Origin: Corynebacterium atrinae
GTDB lineage: Bacteria > Actinomycetota > Actinomycetes > Mycobacteriales > Mycobacteriaceae
Direction: 5' to 3'
Assembly (NCBI RefSeq): GCF_030408455.1
Contig: NZ_CP046977.1
Location: forward strand, 1,860,001 to 1,924,000
DNA length: 64,000 bases
The position numbers were made by a program, and so were the translations under genes. The notes beneath the pieces were generated by a model that saw only the letters and a program-made list of their open reading frames with translations, ran no database searches and was not told the origin of the DNA. Below are positions 54,547 through 63,999 of this stretch, piece after piece (within the stretch, counting starts at the first letter, position 1; every line of letters begins with the position of its first letter).

Positions 54547-56376
54547 TTACCTCTTGTACAGGTGATTGATCGCGTCGGCGTAGCGCTGAGCCACAATGTT
54601 GCGCTTGACCTTCAGCGTCGGAGTGAGCTCGTTCTCCTCCTCGGTGAGATCGCGATCGAGGATGTAGAACTTCTTGATGCCCTCAGCATGCGAGACAGTG
54701 TTGTTCACGCTGTTGACGGCATCCTGGATCTCGGCGCGCAGATTCGGGTTCATCGCCAGATCAGACACCGACTTGTTCTCCGGAATGTTGTGATTGAGCT
54801 TCCAACGCGTCAAGGCGTCCTCGTCGAGGGTGACCAGCAAACCGATGAACGGCTTGCCATCGCCGACAACCATTGCCTGTGAAACCAACGGGTGCGAACG
54901 GAGGGAATCCTCCATCGGGCCGGGCGACACATTCTTGCCACCAGCGGTGACGATGAGATCTTTCTTCCGCCCGGTGACGACGAGGTGGCCCGACTCCAGC
55001 AACTCACCCAGATCGCCGGTGTTGTACCAACCATCCTCCATGGATTCCGCAGTGGCTTCGTCGTTGTTCCAATAGCCGTCAAAGACGATGTCGCCATTGA
55101 TGAGGATCTCGCCGTCCTCGTTGATGCGGATCGTCGTGCCACCAACGGGGCGACCAACGGTGCCGATCTTCTGATCATCGAAGTCGACGGCAGCGGCCGC
55201 GGCGGTCTCAGTGAGCCCATAGCCCTCATAGATGGTGACACCCAGGCCGCGGAAGAAGTGAAGCAGGTCGTGGCTCATGGCGGACCCACCCGTGATGCAG
55301 TACTTCACCGAGTCGCCGATAGCCGCCCGGATCTTGGAGTACACCAACCGGTCAAAGACCTTGTGCCGGGCGACAAGCACCCGCGAGGGACCTTCGGGAG
55401 TGTCCAGTGCCCGGGAGTATTCGATCGCCGTCTTCTCAGCGCCCGCGAAGATGCTGGACTTGAGGGCACCGCCATCGGCGGCATTCGCGGCCGCGGAGTT
55501 GCGGACCTTTTCAAACACGCGCGGGACACCGAGGATGAGGTTGGGGCGGGAACGGGCGAATTCGACCGACAGCGTAGAAAAATCTGACCAGTGGTTCTGG
55601 GTCGCCCCGCCGATGGCAACCGACAACGAGACGGCCCGGGCCAGCACATGCGCCAAGGGCAGGAAGGTGAGAACGCGGGTGCCGGGGACGGCGATGCCAC
55701 CGATGGGATGGGTCAGCAGCGCACGAACCTCCGAAAGCCAATTGCGGTGCGACAGGCGACAACCCTTCGGTCGGCCCGTCGTTCCCGAGGTGTAGACGAG
55801 GGAAGCCAGATCATCAGTGGAGGTGTCGGCGATCCGGGAGTTCACTTCCGCGTCCTCGATACCGCGGCCTTCGAACTTGAGGGTGGCAATCGCCGAGGAA
55901 TTGATCTCCAGGACCCTGCGCAGCTGCGAAGGCGAACCCTGCAAGCTCGGGGTGCCATCTTCCTGGAGCACCAAGTGCCCGATAAGCTCCGAGTGATCCC
56001 GCGTCTCTGTGATAGCCAGGACGGCACCGGAATCCTCGATGATCCACTGCATCTGCGACAGCGACGAGGACGGATACACCGGAACCGACACCGCGCCAGC
56101 GGCCCAAATAGCGAAATCGAGCAACGACCATTCGTAGCGCGTCGCGGACACCAAGGCCACCCGATCACCGTGTTCGACACCCGCGGCGATGAGTCCCTTC
56201 GCGACCTCGTAGACCTCATCGACGAACTCGCGGCTGGTGACGTTCACCCACTCGTAGTTGGCGGGGCGGGTGAACATCACGCCGTGGGGACGGGCCTTTG
56301 CCATATCCAACATGGCGGTGAGGCAGGTTTCGCCGGGGGCAATCTCAAATTCGGCCGGGGTGCTGTACTCCTGCAC
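54547..56376 (-). CDS. fadD15: Long-chain fatty-acid–CoA ligase (FadD15 type)
   Basis: 609 residues of the ANL adenylating family. YTSGTTGRPKGC is the P-loop-like AMP motif, YEGYGLTETAAAAAVD the A5 motif, WYNTGDLGELLESGHLVVTGRKKDLIVTAGGKNVSP the A7–A8 region with catalytic lysine in the C-terminal domain. It activates fatty acids to acyl-CoA. The GTG start at 56376 has AGAGG about 10 bases upstream. Naming follows M. tuberculosis FadD15 by similarity of length and order. Confidence 0.9.
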   Translation of the reverse strand: MQEYSTPAEFEIAPGETCLTAMLDMAKARPHGVMFTRPANYEWVNVTSREFVDEVYEVAKGLIAAGVEHGDRVALVSATRYEWSLLDFAIWAAGAVSVPVYPSSSLSQMQWIIEDSGAVLAITETRDHSELIGHLVLQEDGTPSLQGSPSQLRRVLEINSSAIATLKFEGRGIEDAEVNSRIADTSTDDLASLVYTSGTTGRPKGCRLSHRNWLSEVRALLTHPIGGIAVPGTRVLTFLPLAHVLARAVSLSVAIGGATQNHWSDFSTLSVEFARSRPNLILGVPRVFEKVRNSAAANAADGGALKSSIFAGAEKTAIEYSRALDTPEGPSRVLVARHKVFDRLVYSKIRAAIGDSVKYCITGGSAMSHDLLHFFRGLGVTIYEGYGLTETAAAAAVDFDDQKIGTVGRPVGGTTIRINEDGEILINGDIVFDGYWNNDEATAESMEDGWYNTGDLGELLESGHLVVTGRKKDLIVTAGGKNVSPGPMEDSLRSHPLVSQAMVVGDGKPFIGLLVTLDEDALTRWKLNHNIPENKSVSDLAMNPNLRAEIQDAVNSVNNTVSHAEGIKKFYILDRDLTEEENELTPTLKVKRNIVAQRYADAINHLYKR

Positions 56377-56632
56377 TTAAATGGTCCTCTCGATCATTGT
56401 CATTCGCGATTCGTTCACAGGGCGGTTCACGACTAATTAGGTGGATTCTTGTGTCCTGGCATGCCACGACAAAACGTGACATTTTCCTCATTACGCTACC
56501 CTTTCTCGCTCCAGTCCGGGACACCTCTGGGGTGTAAAACAGCACCCATAGTCACCTCCACGCTGTCCACCGGGGACCATCCGGGTCCCAAATTTCAGCA
56601 AAACAGCGCGCAAGGTGGCAGGATATGCAGGT

Positions 56633-58777
56633 GTGACTAACCAGGAAGTGTTGAGAGAACTTGCCGACGCCCACGGCGTCGCCACGCACTACACCGCCAG
56701 CAACGGTGAAGAGATCACGGTCTCGGACGACACCTTGCTCAAGACGCTCCGCGCCCTCGACGTCGATCTATCGCAACAACCCGACGACGCGGAATTACTT
56801 CGGGCCCTGGATGACTTCCGGCTCGCTGAAGCCACCCGGCCGTTGCCGCCGAGCATCGTGACCACGGAAGGAAACGCACTGGCCTTCCCCGTTCACGTCC
56901 ATGATGGCGCCCCGGCTGAGGTCCTCATCATTCTCGAAGACGGTTCGACCCGCGAGGTCTCCCAGGAAGAAAACTGGAACCCGCCTACCACCGATAACGA
57001 CGGTGCCACCTGGGGAGAAGCGACCTTCCGGCTGCCCGCCGACCTTCCGCTGGGTTGGCATCGCCTGCAGCTCAAGTCAAATGACCTCTTCAAAGAGTGC
57101 GCCCTCGTCATCACCCCACCGCGCCTGTCCACCACGGACCTCTACGTCGAGGAGCCCACGACAGGCGTCATGGCCCAGATGTACTCGGTGCGCTCCCGAG
57201 AATCCTGGGGCATCGGCGACTTCCACGACTTGGGTGAACTCGCCGAAATCCTGGCCACCGAAGCTGGAGCCGACTACCTCCTGATCAACCCGATGCACGC
57301 GGGAGAGCCCTTCCCCCCAGTGGAGGACTCCCCCTACTTGCCGACCACTCGTCGCTTCATCAACCCCATCTATCTCCGTATCGAAGACGTCCCCGAGCTG
57401 GAACAACTAGACGAGGAGACCCGCGCAGACATCACCGAGCTCGCAGCCGAACTCCGCGCCGACAACCGCTCGGGCGAGGTCATCGACCGCAACCCCGTGT
57501 TCCAGGCCAAGCTCGATGTCCTGCGGGAAGTCCACCACCTCCCCCGCACTCAGGAACGCACCGAGAAGTTCCTCGCCTACGTTGACCGCGAGGGCGGCGG
57601 CCTGATCGACTTCGCCTCTTGGTGTGCGCAGCGCGAATTCGACCTCATCCACGAAGCTGCCGCGCATTCCATTGCCCCAGCCGAAGACGACCTAGTCAGC
57701 TTCTACATGTGGCTGCAGTTCCTGTGTGACGAACAGCTGGCTGCTGCCCAGGCTCGGGCAAAAGCCGCCGGCATGAAGATCGGCATCATGGCTGACCTCG
57801 CCGTCGGTGTACACCCCGGCGGAGCCGATGCCCACAACCTCGCTGACTACCTCGCCCCGGACGCCTCCGTAGGAGCTCCGCCGGACGGCTACAACCAACA
57901 CGGCCAGGACTGGTCCCAACCACCCTGGCACCCCCGTAAGCTCGCCGAAGCCGGCTACCAACCGTGGAGAGATCTCCTACAGACCGTCCTGCGCCACTCC
58001 GGCGGCATCCGCGTTGATCACATCCTCGGCCTTTTCCGCCTCTACTGGATCCCGCGCATGCAGTCCCCCACCACGGGAACCTATGTCCGTTTCGACCACG
58101 AAGCCCTCGTCGGCATCCTCGCTTTGGAGGCAGAGCGCGCCGGAGCGGTCGTCATCGGAGAAGACCTGGGCACCTTCGAGCCGTGGGTTCAGGATGTGCT
58201 GGCCGCCAAGGGTGTCATGGGAACTTCCGTGCTGTGGTTTGAAGGCTCCCCCACCGTCAAAGGCCCCCGCCTCCAAAACGAATACCGCCAGCTAGCCCTG
58301 AGTTCCGTCACTACCCACGACCTCCCGCCCACTGCCGGCTACCTGGCCGGCGAGCACATCACGCTGCGAGAGGAGCTCGGGCTCTTCACCCGAGATGCCG
58401 CCGAGGAGGATAAAGACGACCTCGAGTGGCAAGCGGAAGTCCTCGATCGAGTCCGCGAGACGGGTTCCTTCGAGGGAACTGAGCTGGCTGAGGTGGAGTT
58501 CGCAGGTCTCGAACGCAACAAGCGTGGCGACGTCGCCGAACTCATCGCTGGTCTGCACCGCTTCATGGCGGGCACCCCATCCGCACTTACCTGCGTGTCC
58601 TTGGTGGACATGGTTGGCGATGTCCGGGCTCAAAACCAGCCGGGTACAACCCGCGACCAATACCCGAATTGGTGCATCCCCCTGTGCGATTTCAATGGCA
58701 CCCCCGTGCTCATTGAGGATCTGGCGGACAATGCAATGTTTAAGGTCATCGCGAAATCTGCCCGCCGCGAAGACTAA
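56633..58777 (+). CDS. malQ: 4-α-glucanotransferase
   Basis: 714 residues, the long actinobacterial amylomaltase (GH77). An N-terminal extension of about 150 residues precedes the catalytic barrel: GADYLLINPMHAGEPFPP, IMADLAVGVHPGGAD, GGIRVDHILGLFRLYWIP (nucleophile aspartate), VVIGEDLG (acid/base) and LSSVTTHDLPP (third acid). It transfers glucan chains between maltodextrins. GTG at 56633 is preferred; a GTG six codons earlier is possible. Its stop is shared with the small gene at 58774 as CTAA. Confidence 0.94.
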   Translation: MTNQEVLRELADAHGVATHYTASNGEEITVSDDTLLKTLRALDVDLSQQPDDAELLRALDDFRLAEATRPLPPSIVTTEGNALAFPVHVHDGAPAEVLIILEDGSTREVSQEENWNPPTTDNDGATWGEATFRLPADLPLGWHRLQLKSNDLFKECALVITPPRLSTTDLYVEEPTTGVMAQMYSVRSRESWGIGDFHDLGELAEILATEAGADYLLINPMHAGEPFPPVEDSPYLPTTRRFINPIYLRIEDVPELEQLDEETRADITELAAELRADNRSGEVIDRNPVFQAKLDVLREVHHLPRTQERTEKFLAYVDREGGGLIDFASWCAQREFDLIHEAAAHSIAPAEDDLVSFYMWLQFLCDEQLAAAQARAKAAGMKIGIMADLAVGVHPGGADAHNLADYLAPDASVGAPPDGYNQHGQDWSQPPWHPRKLAEAGYQPWRDLLQTVLRHSGGIRVDHILGLFRLYWIPRMQSPTTGTYVRFDHEALVGILALEAERAGAVVIGEDLGTFEPWVQDVLAAKGVMGTSVLWFEGSPTVKGPRLQNEYRQLALSSVTTHDLPPTAGYLAGEHITLREELGLFTRDAAEEDKDDLEWQAEVLDRVRETGSFEGTELAEVEFAGLERNKRGDVAELIAGLHRFMAGTPSALTCVSLVDMVGDVRAQNQPGTTRDQYPNWCIPLCDFNGTPVLIEDLADNAMFKVIAKSARRED

Positions 58778-58914
58778 ATGAGGCTGATCAACCAAGCCAC
58801 CAGAACAATCGCCAGCAGGATCCACAACGACTGCGTGACCCGCGACTGCGGGTACTTGCGCTTGGCTTTGGGCAGCTTCTGATCCTGCTTACGGAGTTCT
58901 TCGGGGTTGGCCAT
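58774..58914 (-). CDS. Small membrane protein, 46 residues
   Basis: On the minus strand, ATG at 58914 opens MANPEELRKQDQKLPKAKRK, then YPQSRVTQ and one hydrophobic helix SLWILLAIVLVAWLISLI. A basic cytoplasmic head and C-terminal anchor make a convincing small membrane protein. It is too short for a 60-codon cut-off. Its stop shares CTAA with malQ, and it follows another small membrane gene by 11 bases, suggesting a small operon with dcp upstream. Confidence 0.75.
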   Translation of the reverse strand: MANPEELRKQDQKLPKAKRKYPQSRVTQSLWILLAIVLVAWLISLI

Positions 58915-58925
58915 GGTTGGTCAGT

Positions 58926-59117
58926 CTACTCGCCGCGTCGATGAAGCGACTGTCGCGCCCGTCTAGTCCACACCGCACCTTGATCTATCACCCGTAGCAG
59001 GAGGATTGCTCCAGCGACCGCCAGCGGGACGACAATGACCATGACCAGTGGGATCTGGAGCCACAGGGGCGCAGTGACCACCACTTCGGCGATGCGGTCG
59101 AGGGCTTGATCAAGCAT
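58926..59117 (-). CDS. Small membrane protein, 63 residues
   Basis: An amphipathic start (MLDQALDRIAEVVVTAP) is followed by one membrane helix (IPLVMVIVVPLAVAGAILLL) and a basic tail (WTRRARQSLHRRGE). The function is unknown. It lies 9 bases after the Dcp-type peptidase gene and 11 bases before the 46-residue membrane protein gene, in the same orientation. Confidence 0.75.
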   Translation of the reverse strand: MLDQALDRIAEVVVTAPLWLQIPLVMVIVVPLAVAGAILLLRVIDQGAVWTRRARQSLHRRGE

Positions 59118-59126
59118 GGGACCAAT

Positions 59127-61133
59127 CTAGCGCACGTCGGATCCGGCCAGCCCGCGGCGGCGCAGGAGGGGGGCGACGTCTTTGTCGCGGCCGCGGAGGC
59201 TGCGGAAGGCATCGGTGTAGTCGAGGGTGGCTCCGCGGGAGAGGATGCGCTCGCGGAATGCCTGCCCTGCGGCGCGGACGTCGGGCTGGGCACTGAACCA
59301 GTCGAAGCCGTCGGCGTCGAGCGCCTCCGCCCACAGGTAGGAGTAGTAGCCGGCGGAGTAGCCGCCGCCGAAGATGTGGTTGAAGTAGGTCGATCGATAA
59401 CGGGGTGCCAGCTCGTCGACGATGAGGCCAGCTTCTTCCAGTGCGGCCTGCTCGAAGTCGCTTATCGACGTCCCCGTCTCCCCCACCTTCGCCGCCTCTG
59501 GCGGCGTCAGCGAATGCCATGCCAGGTCGATGATGGCGGCGGCGAGGTACTCGGACGTCGCAAAGCCTTGACCGAACTGGCGGGCGGCGATGATAGCGTC
59601 GACCAGCTCGTCGGGGATGATCTCGCCCGTGTCGACATGGTGAGCGTAGTGGCGCAGGACCTCGGGGTCGAAGCCCCAGTTCTCGTTGATCTGCGAGGGG
59701 AACTCGACCCAGTCGCGGGGGACGTTGGTGCCGGACAGCGTGGGGTAGCGGACCTTCGAGAGGAGGCCATGGAGCGCGTGCCCAAACTCGTGGAAGAGGG
59801 TGGTCACCTGGTCGATGGTGAGCAACGGCTCGGAGCCGTCGGTCGGGTGGGTAATGCTCATGACGTTGACCACGACGGGCTTGGTGCCCAGCAGGTCTGA
59901 CTGGTCGACGAAGGAGCTCATCCAGGCGCCGCCGCGCTTGGACGGCCGAGAGCGGTAGTCGGTGAGCAACAGGCCGATACCTTCGTCGCCGTCCTTGACC
60001 TCCCACACGTCAACGCCGTCGGCGTAACCCTGCAAGTCGTCGCGCTTATGCACCGTGATTCCGTAGAGTCGCTCAGCGGCGAAAAACACGCCCTTCTCCA
60101 GGACCCGGCGCAGCGGGAAGTAGCGCGAGACTTCTTCGTCATCGAGGGAGAAGTCTCGCTCGCGGACCTTGGCCTGCCAGAAGGGCCAATCGGCGCCCGT
60201 GACGGGCTCACCGGCCAGTTCAGAGGCGAGCTTGCGTTCAGCATCAGCGTTAGCTGCGGCGGCCGGGGCTAGATCGAAGAGCAGGTCGCGGGCGGCCTGG
60301 GCGGTGCGGGCGGTCTCCTCGGCGATGACGTAATCAGCGTGAGTGTCATACCCCAACAGCTGCGCCCGCTCGGCCCGCAATTGGACCTGCTCAAGGAGGT
60401 TGGCGGCGTTGGCGGTTTCCCCCCGCTGCTGCGACGCCTCGTAGAGTGCAGCGCGCGAGGCGGGATCGGTGAGCAATGCCTGGTCAGCCTGCACCGACGG
60501 CAGATCGAGGGGCAGCAGGTATCCCTCACCGCCCGCATCGGCGTGGGCGGAATCGATTCGAGATTCGCTCAGACCCGCCAACTGCTCGGCGTCGGAAAAC
60601 CGCACGGCGAGGCGCTTCGTATCGGCCAGGAGGGAGCGCCCAAACTCCTCCGAGAGCACGCTCAGGCGCTGGTTGATGTCAGCCAATCGCTGCTTACCCG
60701 CCTCGTCGAGAGCCGCACCGCGGCGCGTAAAGCGACGCAACAGCAATTCGTGCAGACGCTGAGATTCGGCATCGTCGGGGACGGTGACGTCGTAAAGCAG
60801 CTGGTAGAGGGCCGGATTCTGGTAAATCGCATCGGAATGGGCCGAGAGCTTAGGAACGATATCCGCGGCCACGGCATCCATCTCGTCCGTGGAATCGGTG
60901 CCCTGCAGGTTAAAAAACCACGCGGCCGTGCGCTCGAGAGTACGACCGGACTTCTCCAGCGCCTCGACCGTGCTTGCCCAGGAACCATCCGCTGCCAGGA
61001 TCTCGGCGACTTCCTCGCGTTGTTCCGCGAGTCCAATCTCGAAGGCCTCGGCGGCATGATCCAACGTGATCTCGGCGAAAGGCGGTAGCTGGTAGGGAAG
61101 GGAAGATGGTTGCAACAGGGGATTCACAGTCAT
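59127..61133 (-). CDS. dcp: M3-family peptidase (peptidyl-dipeptidase Dcp/oligopeptidase A type)
   Basis: 668 residues. TLFHEFGHALHGLLS is the HExxH zinc motif with the helical extension; the glutamate ligand is in the following helix (FPSQINENWGF). The N-terminal helical part (SLPYQLPPFAEITLDHAAEAFE) is the family pattern. It degrades oligopeptides in the cytoplasm; there is no signal peptide. The frame is open up to 61709 antisense to the esterase, but the ATG at 61133 gives the family start. Confidence 0.93.
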   Translation of the reverse strand: MTVNPLLQPSSLPYQLPPFAEITLDHAAEAFEIGLAEQREEVAEILAADGSWASTVEALEKSGRTLERTAAWFFNLQGTDSTDEMDAVAADIVPKLSAHSDAIYQNPALYQLLYDVTVPDDAESQRLHELLLRRFTRRGAALDEAGKQRLADINQRLSVLSEEFGRSLLADTKRLAVRFSDAEQLAGLSESRIDSAHADAGGEGYLLPLDLPSVQADQALLTDPASRAALYEASQQRGETANAANLLEQVQLRAERAQLLGYDTHADYVIAEETARTAQAARDLLFDLAPAAAANADAERKLASELAGEPVTGADWPFWQAKVRERDFSLDDEEVSRYFPLRRVLEKGVFFAAERLYGITVHKRDDLQGYADGVDVWEVKDGDEGIGLLLTDYRSRPSKRGGAWMSSFVDQSDLLGTKPVVVNVMSITHPTDGSEPLLTIDQVTTLFHEFGHALHGLLSKVRYPTLSGTNVPRDWVEFPSQINENWGFDPEVLRHYAHHVDTGEIIPDELVDAIIAARQFGQGFATSEYLAAAIIDLAWHSLTPPEAAKVGETGTSISDFEQAALEEAGLIVDELAPRYRSTYFNHIFGGGYSAGYYSYLWAEALDADGFDWFSAQPDVRAAGQAFRERILSRGATLDYTDAFRSLRGRDKDVAPLLRRRGLAGSDVR

Positions 61134-61175
61134 GGGGCCCGATGGTAGCGGCGCGCGGTTGGTAGCGTTAGCACC

Positions 61176-62438
61176 ATGTCCACCACCGTGCGCGTCAGCT
61201 GCCCCGCCGGCACCGTCGTCGGGCTCAGCGACGGCGACGTCACCCGATTCCACTCCATCCCCTACTCCGACATCCCCGGAGACTTCGCCAACGCCACGCG
61301 CCTTGCGCCCCAAGAGCTTATCGACGCCACCACCTACCGCCCCGAGACCATCGCCCTCACCGTCTTCACGCCGACAGGAGCACGCCCCCTCGCCGACCTC
61401 CCGGTCGTCGTCTACATCCACGGTGGACGCTTCGAGTACGGCACCCACGGCGATCGGCGAGCAGACGGCACCCCGAACGCCCTGGCCGACGTCGTGACCG
61501 TGCACATTGGCTACCGAGTGAAACTCGCAGGTTTCGCGCGTTTTCACGACGACGAGCCCAACCGCTACCGCGGCATAGACGACTGCCAACTCGGCCTCGA
61601 ATGGGTCCAACGCAACATCGAGTCCTTCGGCGGCGACCCCACCAATGTCACGCTCGTGGGTCAATCTGCCGGGGCCACCACGGCGCTGTGGCTGGCCCGG
61701 CGCGACCACTACCGCGGGGGCTTCCGCCGAATCTTGGCCATGTCTCCGTGCTTCCCGCGCGCCTCCTTCGGGGAGCGAAAAGCGTCGCTGCGAATGGCCA
61801 TAGGCAAACCCGTCACCCGCGACGCCCTAGCGCGCGTATCCCCGAAAACGCTGGATCGCGGCTATAACCGCTTCCGCACGATTCACGGCATGGACATGGC
61901 CCTCGGCCCCTCACCGTTAGAGCCCCAAGAGCAAGCCGATATCCCCCTGTGGATCACCTCGACCCGCGAAGAGTTCTATCACATGCCCGCCGGGCAGAAG
62001 GCAGATTCCCTGCGATGGCGAGAGGGCATCGCCCGCCGGATGAGCCGCCGCATGGGCATGTCCGGTTCCTTTAATACCTGGCTGGAGCACGCGCGCATGA
62101 TGGATCCCCAACGGATCGTCGGACGCCTCATCGGCGACGCCTCCAACCGCCGCTGGGTTTCCCAAGCCGCCGAAGAGGCACCAGGAAAAGTATGGATGAC
62201 CGAGTTCGTCCGCACCCGCGGCCCCGCCATTCACTGTTCTGAGATTCCGGCCGCTTTCGGGCTGGAACACGGCCCCCTGCACGATCTGCTCCTCGCGTTT
62301 GCGCGCGGCGAGGATCTCCCCTGGCCAGCCTTCTCCCCCGATGACAGCAGGCAGGCGCTTCGCTTCAACCTCGACAACGGTGACGCCGAGGTGATCAGTG
62401 ATCCCCTGCTGATGGTGCGAGAGGCGTTTAGCGGCTAG
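61176..62438 (+). CDS. Carboxylesterase, type B
   Basis: 420 residues. GQSAGATTALWLARRD is the nucleophile elbow of type B esterases, VVVYIHGGRFEYGTHGD the oxyanion loop and DCQLGLEWVQRNIESFGGDPTNVTLVG the conserved segment before the serine. No signal peptide is present. The catalytic acid and histidine lie in the less conserved C-terminal half and were not pinned down. It is divergent from dcp and ends 7 bases from idi. Confidence 0.9.
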   Translation: MSTTVRVSCPAGTVVGLSDGDVTRFHSIPYSDIPGDFANATRLAPQELIDATTYRPETIALTVFTPTGARPLADLPVVVYIHGGRFEYGTHGDRRADGTPNALADVVTVHIGYRVKLAGFARFHDDEPNRYRGIDDCQLGLEWVQRNIESFGGDPTNVTLVGQSAGATTALWLARRDHYRGGFRRILAMSPCFPRASFGERKASLRMAIGKPVTRDALARVSPKTLDRGYNRFRTIHGMDMALGPSPLEPQEQADIPLWITSTREEFYHMPAGQKADSLRWREGIARRMSRRMGMSGSFNTWLEHARMMDPQRIVGRLIGDASNRRWVSQAAEEAPGKVWMTEFVRTRGPAIHCSEIPAAFGLEHGPLHDLLLAFARGEDLPWPAFSPDDSRQALRFNLDNGDAEVISDPLLMVREAFSG

Positions 62439-62445
62439 AAAACCA

Positions 62446-62997
62446 TCACAGCAGCGCCTCACGCAGGCGCTGGTGAGCCAACTCCTCCGCCAACCAGGGG
62501 CTAAAGGCGAAGGGGGTGATCTCCACCGCCTGAATTAGCGCGGCGGGATCAACCCATTCCATCGAATCAACCTCGTCAGGCGAGGGAGCCGGCTCCTCCC
62601 CCTCCACCAGCCGAGCCACGAAGACGGGGCAGATCTCCCACTCCACAATTCCGCTGGAGTCAACGGCCCGATAGCTGAAGTCAGGCAGCACCTCAGTGAT
62701 CTCCTCGACCGCGCCTTCCCTCAGTCCGAGTTCCTCTACACTGCGCCGCGCCACTGCCTCGGCGGCCGTTTCCCCGGGACCGGGGTGGCCGCAGAAGCTA
62801 TTGGTCCAGATGCCGGGCCACGTCCGCTTGCCCAGCGCCCGGCGCGTCATCAACAGCTTCCCCTCGTGATTGAGCAGGAAGCAAGAAAACGCGAAATGCA
62901 GCGGGGTGTTTCTGGTGTGCACGGTCGCTTTGGGCGCAGTACCGACCGGTTTTCCGGAAGGATCGGCAAGAACAACCAGTTCCACGGCGTCAGTCAT
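62446..62997 (-). CDS. idi: Isopentenyl-diphosphate Δ-isomerase, type I
   Basis: 183 residues of the Nudix-fold isomerase. LHFAFSCFLLNHEGKLLMTRR, TWPGIWTNSFCGHPGPGE (catalytic cysteine) and the glutamate in the following metal-binding region (VEWEICPVFVA) are the conserved elements. It interconverts IPP and DMAPP for isoprenoid lipids, feeding uppS elsewhere in this window. Confidence 0.94.
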   Translation of the reverse strand: MTDAVELVVLADPSGKPVGTAPKATVHTRNTPLHFAFSCFLLNHEGKLLMTRRALGKRTWPGIWTNSFCGHPGPGETAAEAVARRSVEELGLREGAVEEITEVLPDFSYRAVDSSGIVEWEICPVFVARLVEGEEPAPSPDEVDSMEWVDPAALIQAVEITPFAFSPWLAEELAHQRLREALL

Positions 62998-63012
62998 GCA
63001 CCCAACTGTAGG

Positions 63013-63999
63013 TTATCCGCGCACCCACGCCCCGATCACGCCCGGGACCACCGGCGCACGCTCTCCAAGCAAAGCAGCCAGGTTCTCATCCTCCTCCACT
63101 GCCGATGTCACGGTTCGTACTTTCCCGCTGGCCTTTGATTGTTGCGCCCCACCAGCCATCGGGGCACCCATCATCGGCATCATTCCACGCCCCGCGCCCG
63201 CGCCGGGAGAGCGGGTCGATGCTGCCGTCCCCGCCACCATCGGGCTCGCCGCAGTACCAGGCACCGCTGGCCGGCTTGCTGCACCGTCGACGCCCGGCAG
63301 CACCCCCGCGCCACCGGCGCCACCGATGATCGCCCCCGATCCACTGCGACTACCAGCTGCACCTGCCCGGCCCATTCCAAGCGCTCCTAGGGGAGTACCC
63401 ATTCCGCTCTCCCCCATTCCAGGACGCAGCGGGGGCAGGCTTGCCGACGCCGCCGTCGTCCCCAGGTTGCCCAATGACGGCCGCTGCCCACCCATGGGGA
63501 GTGCACCCGCGGGGATTCCGCCGCCAAAGGCCTGCATCCCGGGCGCCCCGGCGCCCAAGCCGAGTCCACCGCTCATCGGCATTGGTGGTGCTGCCAAGGC
63601 TGACGTGCCCGCGTTGGCAGCAGCGGTGGTGACCCCATCAGCGCCGACACCGGCCAGATCATCCACCCCTTGCTCAACCGTTCCGAAGGAGCCCCCACCC
63701 ATGGCCTGGGTCGCGGCGTTCAGCATCTGCGTCATACCGTCCGGACGCATCCCCGTGGCGTCATGCTTGGACCCCTTCCCCTCGATATCTTCCATCCCCA
63801 GCGCGATCTCTCCGCCGCCATCCCCGGAGCCATCCATGACCATGAGGTTGCGGATCGGCGGTATGCCCGTGGTCACGAACGGGCTAAACGTCGCCGGGAA
63901 GGTTTGAAGGAAGGCCTGCTCAGCCGCCAGGCGCTGGACTGGGTCCGGGATGGGATAGATCTTCATCTTCGCCACATTCACGCGGTGCGCCCCCTGCGA
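63013..63999 (-). CDS. Glycine/alanine-rich protein, 5′ end beyond the window
   Basis: At least 322 residues visible; the frame is still open at the window edge, so the start is uncertain. The centre is a long G/A/P/M-rich low-complexity region, with a conserved-looking C-terminal stretch (SAVEEDENLAALLGERAP, then VVPGVIGAWVRG). Low-complexity proteins of this kind occur among actinobacterial type VII secretion-associated proteins, but no WXG, PE or PPE motif is visible in this part. The function is unknown. Confidence 0.6.
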   Translation of the reverse strand, partial: SQGAHRVNVAKMKIYPIPDPVQRLAAEQAFLQTFPATFSPFVTTGIPPIRNLMVMDGSGDGGGEIALGMEDIEGKGSKHDATGMRPDGMTQMLNAATQAMGGGSFGTVEQGVDDLAGVGADGVTTAAANAGTSALAAPPMPMSGGLGLGAGAPGMQAFGGGIPAGALPMGGQRPSLGNLGTTAASASLPPLRPGMGESGMGTPLGALGMGRAGAAGSRSGSGAIIGGAGGAGVLPGVDGAASRPAVPGTAASPMVAGTAASTRSPGAGAGRGMMPMMGAPMAGGAQQSKASGKVRTVTSAVEEDENLAALLGERAPVVPGVIGAWVRG

